A stretch of DNA of 64,000 nt, taken from the NCBI GenBank assembly GCA_033765305.1, contig JANRID010000040.1, positions 124,001 through 188,000 of the forward strand, read 5' to 3'. The stretch comes from RDXT01 sp033765305 (GTDB taxonomy: Bacteria; Bacteroidota; Bacteroidia; J057). Below, one piece after another: positions 43,733 through 52,148 of this stretch. The notes beneath the pieces were generated by a model. That model ran no database searches and was not told where the DNA came from. It worked only from the letters and a program-made list of their open reading frames with translations. The position numbers and the translations under genes are program-made. Within the stretch, counting starts at the first letter, position 1. Each line of letters opens with the position of its first letter.

Positions 43733-45232
43733 ATGACTGCCGTATACACCCCCGTCCAACGGGCCGCCCTGCTGCTGGGCCCGCTGCTGTGCGCCGCCGC
43801 TATGTGGCTGATTCCGGAGGCTGTGCTGCCCTGGGCGGCACGGGCCGTGCTGGGCGCTGCGCTCTGGATCGCGCTTTGGTGGATTCTGGAGCCGGTGCAG
43901 GTGGAGGTGACGGCCTTGCTGCCGCTGGTGATCCTGCCGGTAAGCGGGGCACTGCCCATCCAGGCGGCGGCAGGCGCCTACGGCGACCGGCTGGTGTTCC
44001 TCTATCTGGGCGGGTTTGTGCTGGCCATGGCGATCGAGCGCTGGGGGCTGCACCGCCGGATCGCGCTGGCCATGCTGCTGCTGGCCGGCTCGGACGCGCG
44101 GCGTATGGTGCTGGCAATCATGGCCGCTACGGCGCTGATTTCCATGTGGATTTCCAACTCGGCTACTGCGCTGATGATGATGCCCATCGGCTTGTCGATG
44201 GCGCGGATGCTCGCGGCGGACCGTCCGGCGGAGGCGGAACGTCTTTCCAAGGCGCTGGTGCTTTCGATCGCTTATGCGGCATCCATCGGCGGCATGGCTA
44301 CCCTGGTGGGCACGCCGACCAATGTGGTGTTTTCGGCGGCAGTGCGGCGCAGCTTCGGCATGGAGGCCTCGTTTGCACAATGGATGATGGTGGGCACGCC
44401 AGTGAGCGTGCTGCTGCTCCTGTCGGGCTGGTTCTACCTGGTCCGGTTCGGGTTTCCGCTGCCGGCTGCCCGGGTGGCAGGCAGCCGCGCGGCGATCCGG
44501 GCACGGCTGCGGGAGCTGGGGCCGCTGCGCCCCGAGGAGCGGCGGGTGCTGGCGGTGTTTATCCTGGCGGCCCTGGCCTGGATTACGCAGGGATTTCTGC
44601 TGAAGCGCTGGATTCCGGCGATCGATGATACGATTATTGCCCTGAGCGCGGCGCTGCTGCTCTTTCTGCTGCCGGCAGGCGAAGGGCCCAGCCGGCGCCT
44701 GCTGGACTGGGAGACGGCCGTGAAGCTGCCCTGGGGCGTGCTGCTGCTCTTTGGCGGCGGGCTGGCGCTGGCCGAAGGGTTTTCCGCCACCGGACTCGCC
44801 CAGTGGATCGGCTCTCAGCTCAGCCTGCTTTCGGGGGTACCGGCCTGGCTGGTGATGCTGACGGTGGCAGTGGTGGTATGCTATCTTTCCGAACTGGCCT
44901 CCAATGTGGCGACGGCCAGCATGATGATGCCGATTCTGGCCAGCCTGGCGCTGGCCATCGATGTGCACCCCTATGCCCTGATGGCCGTGGCGACGCTGGC
45001 TGCTTCCGGCGGCTTTATGCTGCCGGTGGCTACGCCGCCCAATGCGGTGGCCTTCGGCACCGGGCTCCTGCATGTGCGCGAGATGGCGCGCGCCGGGTTC
45101 GCGATGAACCTGCTCGCGATCGGCTGGATCGTGCTGGCGGCCCTTACGCTGCTTCCCTGGGCCTGGGGCCTGGACCTGCGTCCGTTTCCCGAGGCGCTGA
45201 AGGCTGCGGTGACCCGCCTGCCGGCACCTTGA
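43733..45232 (+). CDS. SLC13/DASS-family anion symporter
   Basis: A 499-residue polytopic transporter of the divalent-anion:sodium symporter type. The two family hairpins are visible: SNSATALMMMPIGLSMA and SELASNVATASMMMPILAS, with matching GTPTNVVFSA and TPPNAVAFGTG loops that form the substrate and Na+ sites. The first motif reads SNS rather than SNT. The substrate (a dicarboxylate or sulfate) cannot be told. It converges on the next gene with 3 nt between stop codons. ATG selected 36 nt after the promoter; upstream in-frame sequence belongs to the antisense-free overlap with the peptidase gene. Confidence 0.9.
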   Translation: MTAVYTPVQRAALLLGPLLCAAAMWLIPEAVLPWAARAVLGAALWIALWWILEPVQVEVTALLPLVILPVSGALPIQAAAGAYGDRLVFLYLGGFVLAMAIERWGLHRRIALAMLLLAGSDARRMVLAIMAATALISMWISNSATALMMMPIGLSMARMLAADRPAEAERLSKALVLSIAYAASIGGMATLVGTPTNVVFSAAVRRSFGMEASFAQWMMVGTPVSVLLLLSGWFYLVRFGFPLPAARVAGSRAAIRARLRELGPLRPEERRVLAVFILAALAWITQGFLLKRWIPAIDDTIIALSAALLLFLLPAGEGPSRRLLDWETAVKLPWGVLLLFGGGLALAEGFSATGLAQWIGSQLSLLSGVPAWLVMLTVAVVVCYLSELASNVATASMMMPILASLALAIDVHPYALMAVATLAASGGFMLPVATPPNAVAFGTGLLHVREMARAGFAMNLLAIGWIVLAALTLLPWAWGLDLRPFPEALKAAVTRLPAP

Positions 45233-45235
45233 GAT

Positions 45236-45976
45236 TCAGTTGAATCCGTAGTTGTACGGCGCGGCGTTCCCTTTCCGGTCGATGATGCACCAGTAATAAT
45301 GGTCGGACAGGCCCGGAACCCGCAGGCCGAAGATCCAGGCTTCGGCGGCCGATTCCCCATGAATCGGCGGGGGCAGCTCTCCCTCCGCCGGTTCTGAATC
45401 GGAAGCATCGGGCAGAAGGTCGATCTCGCCGCTGGCGTCGAGGTAGCGGCGGGCGGCCTGCTCTACGGCTGCCTCCCAGCTGCTGCCGGGATAGGAGCCA
45501 TCCGGCTGCAGGCCTTCGACATGCTGGACGAGGGTGCGGAAGGATTCGTCGTGGGAATCGTCGCGGAGAAAACAGGCGATGACCTGATCGATGACGGAGG
45601 CCAGATCGGCCTTGCTTCCGTACTGGAGCAGCTGGCGGCGGTAGGCTTCGGCGTCGAGGCGGAAGACCAGGCCGGGCAGCGCCCACTTGATCCGCACGAT
45701 GCGGCGGAGGATTTCATCCGGCGATGCGCCGTCGTCGTGCAGCACGTCGTCGAACCATTCGCCTGCGGCGGCGGTCCAGCGGAAACGGCTCCGGATATAG
45801 GCCAGGGTGCTGCGCTCGATGCTGGTGATCAGGCCGCCGTCGCGGGCCAGATCGAGCAGGTTCTGGGCGTCCTGGAGGGAAATGCGTCCGTCGCCCCGGC
45901 CTGCGGTGGCGGCTTCTGCTGCTTCGAGCAGGCTCCGGTCGTACCGTTCGCCCTCGATGATCCGGTAATAGCTCAT
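45236..45976 (-). CDS. Conserved-looking hypothetical protein
   Basis: A 246-residue soluble protein without signal peptide. The first 70 residues (YRIIEGERYDRSLLEAAEAA ... RGDGRISLQDAQNLLDLARDG, then TSIERSTLAYIRSRFRWT) form a helical module with a calcium-loop-like GDGRIS segment that I have seen in uncharacterised proteins. The C-terminus is aromatic (YYWCIIDRKGNAAPYNYGFN). No function can be assigned. Its start is supported by a promoter element 40 nt upstream. Confidence 0.68.
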   Translation of the reverse strand: MSYYRIIEGERYDRSLLEAAEAATAGRGDGRISLQDAQNLLDLARDGGLITSIERSTLAYIRSRFRWTAAAGEWFDDVLHDDGASPDEILRRIVRIKWALPGLVFRLDAEAYRRQLLQYGSKADLASVIDQVIACFLRDDSHDESFRTLVQHVEGLQPDGSYPGSSWEAAVEQAARRYLDASGEIDLLPDASDSEPAEGELPPPIHGESAAEAWIFGLRVPGLSDHYYWCIIDRKGNAAPYNYGFN

Positions 45977-46016
45977 GCGTCAGGGAGTTAATGCGGGCGG
46001 GCCGCACGGCCCGGGC

Positions 46017-46024
46017 CCAATGTA
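46017..46024 (-). promoter_or_regulatory. Possible promoter -7 element TACATTGG
   Basis: TAnnTTGG variant 40 nt upstream of the hypothetical gene on the minus strand. Confidence 0.35.
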
Positions 46025-46066
46025 CCGATTTTCGGAGTATCCCGGATTACGGGAATGTAAAGCCGC

Positions 46067-46816
46067 TCAGATGGTGAGGCCGCCGTCGGCGGTGAGGGCG
46101 GCGCCGGTGATGAACTGCCCGGCGTCGGAGGCCAGCAGGAGGGCGAGCCCGGCGATGTCTTCGGGGCTGCCTTCGTGCCGCAGGGCCTGCTTGCCCATGA
46201 TCATCTGGTGGACGGCTTTGTTCTCGAACAGGGCCTGGCTGAGCTTGGTGCGCACGAAGCCGGGGCAGATGGCGTTGACGCGGATGCCGTCGGGGCCCCA
46301 TTCGCGGGCCAGCACCTTGGTGAGCATGATGAGCGAGGCTTTGCTGACGCTGTAGATGCCGAGGCCGGGGCTGGGGGTGAAGCCTTCGACGCTGCTGATG
46401 TTGATGACGGAGCCGCCGCCCTGCGCCTTGAGGTGCGGGTGTGCGAGGCGGGCGAGCTCGAAGGGGCCTTTGACGTTGACATCCATGATTTTGTCGTAGG
46501 CGCGCCAGTCGATTTCGAGGGCAGGGCCGAAGACGGGATTGATGCCGGCGTTGTTGACGAGGATGTCCAGCCGCCCGAAGTGCTCGAGGGTCCGGGAGAT
46601 GAGGCCGGGCAGTTCGTCGAGGCGGCCTACGTTGCAGGCGGCGGCGGCGGCCCGGATGCCGGCGGCGGAGAATTCGGCGGCTACGGCATCTACGGCTGCC
46701 TGGTCGCGGCTGCTGACGACGACGCTGGCGCCTGCTTCGCCGAGGGCACGGGCGATGGCTTTTCCGATGCCTTTGCTGGCGCCGGTGACGAGGGCGGTTT
46801 TGTGGTGGAGTTGCAT
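46067..46816 (-). CDS. SDR-family oxidoreductase
   Basis: A 249-residue classical short-chain dehydrogenase. Cofactor motif TGASKGIGKAIA at the N-terminus, NNAGINP, the catalytic Ser in INISSVEG, the YSVSKAS Tyr/Lys pair, and the C-terminal ITGAALTADGG are all present. It uses NAD(P)H; the Arg in SSRDQ after beta-2 hints at NADP preference. Substrate unknown. MQLHHKTALVTG is the family-like start; the open frame upstream is GC-driven. Confidence 0.9.
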   Translation of the reverse strand: MQLHHKTALVTGASKGIGKAIARALGEAGASVVVSSRDQAAVDAVAAEFSAAGIRAAAAACNVGRLDELPGLISRTLEHFGRLDILVNNAGINPVFGPALEIDWRAYDKIMDVNVKGPFELARLAHPHLKAQGGGSVINISSVEGFTPSPGLGIYSVSKASLIMLTKVLAREWGPDGIRVNAICPGFVRTKLSQALFENKAVHQMIMGKQALRHEGSPEDIAGLALLLASDAGQFITGAALTADGGLTI

Positions 46817-46906
46817 TGCGGAGCAGGAGTAAGGTGCGCGGGCAGGGGATGCCTGGGAGGCAATATCTGATTTTTTTTGTATCCGGAAAGGCTGGGGAAT
46901 GGACGG

Positions 46907-47092
46907 GCCGGATTTCGGGGGGTGCGGGGGCTGCGGGTAATCCGGCGCGGGCGTTGGGGAACTGGCCAAATCGAGAAAACAGGCTTATTTTCTCGATTCA
47001 AATCTAGAAATATTGCCTTTTTTCTCAATTTGATATACTGCTGCGCCGGATTTCGGGGCTGCGCAGGGGCCTGCGGGCAATCCGGCGCGGGC
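46907..47092. repeat. Composite four-hairpin intergenic element
   Basis: Two GC-rich direct repeats of about 46 bp (46907-46952 and 47045-47092) each contain inverted ends GCCGGATT and AATCCGGC. Between them lie two AT-rich hairpins: A at 46968-46998 (AATCGAGAAAA pairing with TTTTCTCGATT, 8-9 nt loop CAGGCTTA) and B at 46999-47032 (CAAATCTAGAAA with TTTCTCAATTTG, loop TATTGCCTTT). B is an inverted copy of A at roughly 80% identity, and the loops contain complementary AGGC and GCCT. It fills most of the 354-bp gap between the SDR and ubiX genes; nothing coding is seen there. Confidence 0.75.
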
Positions 47093-47170
47093 AGATCGGG
47101 ATTTCCAGGACCGCTTCCGCAACCTTTCGCGCGGTTCCGGAGTAGTGGACAGGAAGCGTAATCCATCGCC

Positions 47171-47719
47171 ATGCCCAAAAAAATCGTCGTAGCCGTCACC
47201 GGCGCCAGCGGCAGCCTCTATGCCCAGCGTCTCCTGCGCCAGCTGAGCGTCTTCCCCGATGTGGAAGCCGGCGTGGTGCTTTCCCGAAACGCGGCCGATG
47301 TATGGCAGCACGAGCTGGGCGCTCCGCCCGATATTCCCTTTCCGGTGTACGGGCTGAATGATTACCGCGCCCCCTTCGCATCGGGCTCCGCCCAGTACCG
47401 GCACATGGTCATCATCCCCTGCTCGATGGGCACGCTGGGCCGCATCGCGGCAGGCACCAGCGAGGATCTAGTCACCCGCGCCGCCGATGTGATCCTCAAG
47501 GAGCGCCGCCAGCTCATCTGCGTCATCCGGGATACGCCCCTGAGCCTCATCCACATCGAAAATATGCGCACCGTCACCCTGGCAGGCGGCATTATCCTGC
47601 CGGCGGCGCCGTCGTTTTATTCCCGCCCCCAAACCTTCGACGCGCTGGCCGATACCGTGACGCACCGCGTACTGGATCTCATGGGGCTGGATGCCGGCGC
47701 GTACCGCTGGGGAACTTGA
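47171..47719 (+). CDS. ubiX: Flavin prenyltransferase UbiX
   Basis: A 182-residue flavoprotein that prenylates FMN to make the cofactor of UbiD-type decarboxylases. It begins KKIVVAVTGASGSLYAQRLL (FMN-binding), and has the conserved IPCSMGTLGRIAAGTSEDLVTRAADV and the RDTPLSLIHIENM segment with the prenyl-binding region. Length is typical. No ubiD is in the window. The gene follows the four-hairpin element. Confidence 0.92.
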   Translation: MPKKIVVAVTGASGSLYAQRLLRQLSVFPDVEAGVVLSRNAADVWQHELGAPPDIPFPVYGLNDYRAPFASGSAQYRHMVIIPCSMGTLGRIAAGTSEDLVTRAADVILKERRQLICVIRDTPLSLIHIENMRTVTLAGGIILPAAPSFYSRPQTFDALADTVTHRVLDLMGLDAGAYRWGT

Positions 47720-47729
47720 GGAGAATACG

Positions 47730-47737
47730 TATCTTGA
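47730..47737 (+). promoter_or_regulatory. Promoter -7 element TATCTTGA
   Basis: Variant element 10 nt after the ubiX stop and 21 nt before the next ATG. Confidence 0.45.
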
Positions 47738-47758
47738 GCCGCATTCAACCCCTGCCCC

Positions 47759-48613
47759 ATGCCTGCCTCTTTCTCCTGGCACCCCCTGACGCCCGCCGAG
47801 GGCCTCGACTCCGTGATTCGCTGGCAGCACTGCGCCGCGCAGTGGATCAGCCGCGCCGCCGTGGCCTTCCTGCCGCATCTATCCGATGATTCCCACACCA
47901 ACATGGGCTGGGACAGCACGCACAGCGCCCTCACCGGCCGCCTGTTGCCCGGAGTCCTGCCCGTATCCCTGCAGCTGGATACGCTGGACCTCGTCCTCCG
48001 CATCCGCGATGCGGCCGGGGTGGAGCAGGAGGCCTGCTGGCTGCCCGAATACACCGACGCCGAAGCGCGCGCTGTGCTCTCCCAGATCCTCAGGCCGCTG
48101 GGCCTGAATCCGGATCTGCTGCCCGATACGCTGCATTATCCGCTTCCGCCGCTGCCGGCGGAGCACGGGGTCTATCCTGAGCCGGATCCGGAGGCCGCCC
48201 GCCTCTGGGCGGCCCTGCGCCACAATGCTCACGGGCTGATCCACGAGGTCATCCAGGCGTATCCCCAGGCGGCAGCACCCCGCATCTGGCCCCATCATTT
48301 CGACACGGGCAGCTATATCCCGCTGCGGGACGGCACGCGGGGCGTGGGCATCGGACTCTCGATCCCGGATGAAAGCTCGGCCTCGCCGTATTTCTATGTC
48401 AACTGCTGGGCGCAGGAAGGCAGGCCCGACCTGAGCAGGCTCGGCTGGAAGGGTCCCGGGCAGGTGGTGTCCGCCGGATGGAGCGGGCTGCTGCTGCCGC
48501 TGGAGGACCTGACGGCGCTCCCGGCAGCGGAACAGGCATCACAGGCGGCGGAATTTCTGGAGCAGGGCGCTGCCGCGCTGTGCCAGGCCGTGGAGGTCAT
48601 GGCACAGGACTGA
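47759..48613 (+). CDS. Hypothetical protein with WPHHFD motif
   Basis: A 284-residue soluble protein, no signal peptide. Distinct features are RIWPHHFDTGSYIPL (about 179-193) followed by GVGIGLSIPDESSASPYFYVNCW, a pattern reminiscent of the DUF5996-type family (WPHHFD), but the match is from memory and incomplete. The His pair and Asp could bind metal. It follows ubiX with its own promoter-like element. Function unknown. Confidence 0.66.
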   Translation: MPASFSWHPLTPAEGLDSVIRWQHCAAQWISRAAVAFLPHLSDDSHTNMGWDSTHSALTGRLLPGVLPVSLQLDTLDLVLRIRDAAGVEQEACWLPEYTDAEARAVLSQILRPLGLNPDLLPDTLHYPLPPLPAEHGVYPEPDPEAARLWAALRHNAHGLIHEVIQAYPQAAAPRIWPHHFDTGSYIPLRDGTRGVGIGLSIPDESSASPYFYVNCWAQEGRPDLSRLGWKGPGQVVSAGWSGLLLPLEDLTALPAAEQASQAAEFLEQGAAALCQAVEVMAQD

Positions 48614-48619
48614 GCGCGG

Positions 48620-48627
48620 TATCTTGC
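48620..48627 (+). promoter_or_regulatory. Orphan promoter-like element TATCTTGC
   Basis: A good -7 match directly after the preceding stop codon, but only very short open frames (24 codons or fewer) follow before the next real gene 250 nt away. It may start a long leader or a small RNA, or be chance. Confidence 0.3.
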
Positions 48628-48834
48628 TGCTGTTCAAAAGGCGGATGCATGCACGGCGCGGGCATCGCTCTTCCGGATTCTCCGGTGCGGCAGCCTTGAC
48701 GGCATGCGGGATCCGGCTTTGACTGCCTGATGCAGCCAGATTGGCGGAATCCAAGACTGCGGGCGATCCTACGCCCCGGCAGCGCAGGTTGTTATGTGTC
48801 AGCCTTCGGACAGTTTCTGCCCTGGGGATGGATG

Positions 48835-48842
48835 TACCTTTA
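48835..48842 (+). promoter_or_regulatory. Promoter -7 element TACCTTTA
   Basis: 33 nt upstream of the DUF547 gene ATG; TTTC 17 bp upstream may act as -33 element. Confidence 0.5.
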
Positions 48843-48875
48843 TCTGGCATTCACACCAATGCCTTGATCTCACCC

Positions 48876-50432
48876 ATGTGCCGGATACGCCTGATTCTGA
48901 TGCTGAGCGGCCTATGTACCAGCCATTTCCTATATGGCCAGGGCCTGAGTCCGGATTTTTACGACAGGCTGGATGGGTTTTGGGGGACCTATGTGCACGA
49001 GGGCCGCGTGGACTACGCCCGTGTGCAGCGCGAGCAGGCTACTGTGCCCTGGGTGGCCGAGCTTGCATCTGCCCGCCTTCAGGATGCCAGCGCCGCCGGG
49101 CGGCAGGCATTTCTCATCAACGCCTACAACCTGCTCGTGATCCACGCCGCAGCAGAGGCCTACCCCATTGCATCCGTGCTCGACGTTGCAGGGTTTTTCG
49201 ACCGGACCCAATATCAGGTAGCGGGCCAGTCTATGACGCTCAATGAGCTGGAGAAAATCCACCTGCTCAGCGCGTTTGGCGACCGGCGTTTTCATTTCGT
49301 GCTGGTCTGCGGCGCGGTGGATTGCCCCCCTATTGCCCCCACAGCTTACCGCCCTGAGCTGCTGGAGCAGCAGCTGCAGGCCCGCACGGCAGCTGCCTTG
49401 AACGACCCGGGCTTCGTACGCGTAGCGGATGCGCAGCAACTTGCCAGCCTCTCGCAGATCTTTGAGTGGTACGCCGGCGACTTTGGCGTCAGCACATCCA
49501 GCGCCCTCGACTACGTCAACAGCTACCGGCGCCAGCCCGTCCCCGTCGGGTATACCCTGAATTTTTATGCGTACGACTGGTCGCTCAATAACTGGACAGA
49601 GGATAACGGAATACCCCAGCCTGCGGCCGAGGCCGGCGTCGGCCCTGCAAATGCCATCCGCTACGTGGTTTCGGCCACCATCCCCCGGGGCCAGGTGGAA
49701 ACCAAACTGTTCAACAACCTGTATACCCAAGTCACAGGCAACGGCACTGCAGCCCGCGAGCGGTCTACCTTTTTTACCACGTTCATCTCCTCGCTGTACG
49801 GGGTCAGCCACCGCTTCAACGCCGGCCTGGAGCTGCGCTACCGCCGGGTGCGCAACGAATCCCTTCCCTCCTCCGCCCTCAGCGTACTGGGGCCGATGGG
49901 CATGGCCCAGACCCGCGAAGGGCTCACCAGCATCGGCCCCAAAATCCGATGGGCGCCTGCACCCAGGTGGCCCAACTTTTCTATCCAGAGCGCCCTGTGG
50001 ATTCCCCTGGAACGCGAGCTGGAAGGCGGAGGCGGCAAGCCCTACATCGACTGGAATGGCCCCGCCTGGTGGACCCAGTTTTTCAACGATTTCACGCTGG
50101 GAAGCCGTTTTTCGCTCTTTACAGAGATCGACCTGCTCTGGGAAGACATCGGAAAAGGACCCGCAACCCTCAACCGGATCTCTACGCCGGCGACGGTGAT
50201 TCTCAGCTATTTTCCCCGTCCCAAAACTACCTTGTATACCCTGGGCGGTTATTCCCCCTACTGGAACCCCAGCTATGACTACTTCGCTCAGGCGGGCCTG
50301 GGCGCCAAGCAGCAGATTAGCCGGAAACTGGAGTTCGAGCTGCTCTGCACCTGGTTCACCAACTCCTTTTTGCAGCGCAGCGGGGGGCGCGCCGCCACCT
50401 TCAACCTCGGGGTTCGTTTCAATTTGGGATAA
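48876..50432 (+). CDS. DUF547 domain fused to a C-terminal outer-membrane beta-barrel
   Basis: A 518-residue protein with signal peptide (LILMLSGLCTSHFLYGQ). Residues about 20-260 are a DUF547 domain: AFLINAYNLLVIHAAAE, MTLNELEKIHLL, HFVLVCGAVDCPPI (with two Cys) and NFYAYDWSLN. DUF547 has a papain-like arrangement in some members; here the Cys/His residues are candidates. Residues about 280-518 show barrel-type strands (LRYRRVRNESLPSS, FSLFTEIDLLWEDIG, FNLGVRFNLG at the end). The fusion is unusual: DUF547 proteins normally stop after the domain. The Omp85-like gene starts 15 nt downstream. Confidence 0.78.
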   Translation: MCRIRLILMLSGLCTSHFLYGQGLSPDFYDRLDGFWGTYVHEGRVDYARVQREQATVPWVAELASARLQDASAAGRQAFLINAYNLLVIHAAAEAYPIASVLDVAGFFDRTQYQVAGQSMTLNELEKIHLLSAFGDRRFHFVLVCGAVDCPPIAPTAYRPELLEQQLQARTAAALNDPGFVRVADAQQLASLSQIFEWYAGDFGVSTSSALDYVNSYRRQPVPVGYTLNFYAYDWSLNNWTEDNGIPQPAAEAGVGPANAIRYVVSATIPRGQVETKLFNNLYTQVTGNGTAARERSTFFTTFISSLYGVSHRFNAGLELRYRRVRNESLPSSALSVLGPMGMAQTREGLTSIGPKIRWAPAPRWPNFSIQSALWIPLERELEGGGGKPYIDWNGPAWWTQFFNDFTLGSRFSLFTEIDLLWEDIGKGPATLNRISTPATVILSYFPRPKTTLYTLGGYSPYWNPSYDYFAQAGLGAKQQISRKLEFELLCTWFTNSFLQRSGGRAATFNLGVRFNLG

Positions 50433-50447
50433 TCCAACGCGCAACAC

Positions 50448-51713
50448 ATGGCAACGTTCAGCAGCGCAGGACTGCGGGTGGTTTTGCTCAGCACCTGGCT
50501 CATCGGCTGGGTCTGGGGGCAGGATACGCTGCGCTGCATCATGTTTGAGGGGCTGGACCGGACCCAGCCGGCGCTGCTGCACCGATTTGTGGAGAGCCGT
50601 CTCGGCGCGCCCCCTGACAGTGCGGTGCTCTTGGCCGATGCGCAGCGCCTGCAAAACCTGCCCTTCCTGAGCCAGGCGCGGCCCCGCCTGGACAGCGGGG
50701 GGGTGCTCTGCTTTGAGGTGCAGGAAGCCTGGACGCGTTTTCCCATCGCCAACTTTGGCGGCGTGCGGGGCAATGTGTGGGCGCAGCTGGGTCTGACCGA
50801 TGCCCACCTGCTGGGACGGGGCCTGCAGCTGAGCGTATTCGGGCAGCTCAATGATGGCCGCCCCGGCGGACAGCTCTACCTGCGGGCCCCATACCTGGGC
50901 GGCAGCCGCTGGGGCGCTGCCCTCAGCCTGGTGCGCTGGGCCTCTACGGAGCCCCTCTATTTTGCCGGCCGGACCGTCTTCTACGACTACGACAACCTGA
51001 GTCTGGGAGCTACGGCGTTCTGGGAGCGAAAGCTGGGAGAAGCGTGGGAATTGGGGGCTACCTTTTTTGAAGAAAGCTACCGCAAAGACCAGCGCCACGA
51101 AGAAGAAGTCACGCCCGGCCCTGCGCAGGCGCGCATCCCCAAGCTGCTGATCAAGGCGGCCCAGCGCTTGGGCACCGTCGATCAGCATGCGCATCAGTTT
51201 GAGGGCTGGGACCTGACCCAGCATGCGCAGGCCATCTGCGACCTGCCTTACCGCAGCTGGTTTCACATCTACTGGGCCGATGCCCGCTGGTTCCGGCGGC
51301 TGGGGCCTGCCCACCGGCTCAACCTGGCCATGCGCCTGCGGGCGGGCCTGTCCACCAACACCGTCACGCCCTTTGCCCCCTTTGTGCTGGACAGCCATAT
51401 AAACCTCCGCGGGTCGGGCAACCGCATCGACCGCGGCACCGGGGTGCTCACATGGAACCTCGAACTGCGCCAAACGCTGTGGGAGCCCTGGAAGCTGGCC
51501 CTGCAAGGCGTAGCCTTCTCCGACATGGGCAGCTGGCGGCAGCCTGGCGGAGCACTGCATGATCTGGTGCAGCCTGTTAATTTTCACCACTTCGCGGGGC
51601 TGGGGCTGCGGTTCGTGCTCAAGCCTGCCCACAACGCCGTGCTGCGCGCCGATTATGGCGTGGATCTGTACGCTCCTGAGCAAAGGGGCCTGGTGCTGGG
51701 GCAGTATTTTTGA
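50448..51713 (+). CDS. Omp85/BamA-like outer-membrane protein with a short POTRA region
   Basis: A 421-residue protein with signal peptide (VVLLSTWLIGWVWGQ). Residues about 27-100 look like a single POTRA-type domain (FEGLDRTQPALLHRFVESRLG ... DAQRLQNLPFLSQARPRLD). From about 105 a surface-antigen-type barrel begins (NFGGVRGNVWAQLGLTDAHLLGRG is the typical Omp85 entry), and the last strands contain AVLRADYGVDLY. BamA has five POTRAs; one suggests a substrate-specific translocator or assembly factor. Its immediate partner, the DUF547-barrel protein, is the natural client candidate. Confidence 0.8.
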   Translation: MATFSSAGLRVVLLSTWLIGWVWGQDTLRCIMFEGLDRTQPALLHRFVESRLGAPPDSAVLLADAQRLQNLPFLSQARPRLDSGGVLCFEVQEAWTRFPIANFGGVRGNVWAQLGLTDAHLLGRGLQLSVFGQLNDGRPGGQLYLRAPYLGGSRWGAALSLVRWASTEPLYFAGRTVFYDYDNLSLGATAFWERKLGEAWELGATFFEESYRKDQRHEEEVTPGPAQARIPKLLIKAAQRLGTVDQHAHQFEGWDLTQHAQAICDLPYRSWFHIYWADARWFRRLGPAHRLNLAMRLRAGLSTNTVTPFAPFVLDSHINLRGSGNRIDRGTGVLTWNLELRQTLWEPWKLALQGVAFSDMGSWRQPGGALHDLVQPVNFHHFAGLGLRFVLKPAHNAVLRADYGVDLYAPEQRGLVLGQYF

Positions 51714-52132
51714 TTGCTTGACAGGATGCTGACCATTGAAAGCCGGGTGATTCTGTTTACATACTGAAGTGTTCCCCCAAACAGCCCATAGCTGGCCGTG
51801 CGGGTCTTGCATGTGCCTGCGGAAAAATTTGTCCGTTCAGCTGCGCACTTCGCTGCCCGATTGTTCGAAACGGGAGTAATTTTTGATTTAACTTGTTGAT
51901 TTTCAGGATATATGTATTGAGGCAAGAGGCTTTCCCGTTCCGTTCGCAGTTTTTCCTGATTCGGCGCCAGTTTTGCCCCATCATGATGGCACGGGTCGCA
52001 ATAAGAAATAGACTGAACGCCAATTGGGGGATGAGACGGCTGCTTGCGCCATTGGATAGCTGTCGGGCCTGTATACTGTATCCGTATCCGCCTGGCTGTC
52101 CGGGCGGCAGCCGTCCGGATGCCGGAATTCCC
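51714..52132. other. Intergenic stretch without a recognised gene
   Basis: About 420 bp after the Omp85-like gene. Both strands carry only short frames; the part around 51840-51940 is poorer in GC (AATTTTTGATTTAACTTG). No hairpin terminator, tRNA or repeat was recognised. The promoter of tgt is at its end. Confidence 0.6.
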
Positions 52133-52140
52133 TACCTTTG
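52133..52140 (+). promoter_or_regulatory. tgt promoter -7 element TACCTTTG
   Basis: Exact TAnnTTTG match, 8 nt before the tgt ATG, implying a leaderless or very short leader. No -33 TTTG at the expected distance. Confidence 0.6.
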
Positions 52141-52148
52141 CGGCCGCT

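Noticed and set aside
41797..43959. 720-codon open frame on the minus strand
   Set aside because: Antisense of the caspase-like gene; no domain or signal peptide.
41833..45232. Caspase plus transporter as an abortive-infection system
   Set aside because: The caspase-like protein is secreted, the transporter is an ordinary SLC13 member with its own promoter, and no sensor or nucleotide-signal gene is linked.
48930..51812. 960-codon open frame on the minus strand across two genes
   Set aside because: Antisense to the DUF547-barrel and Omp85-like genes, which have signal peptides and recognised domains.
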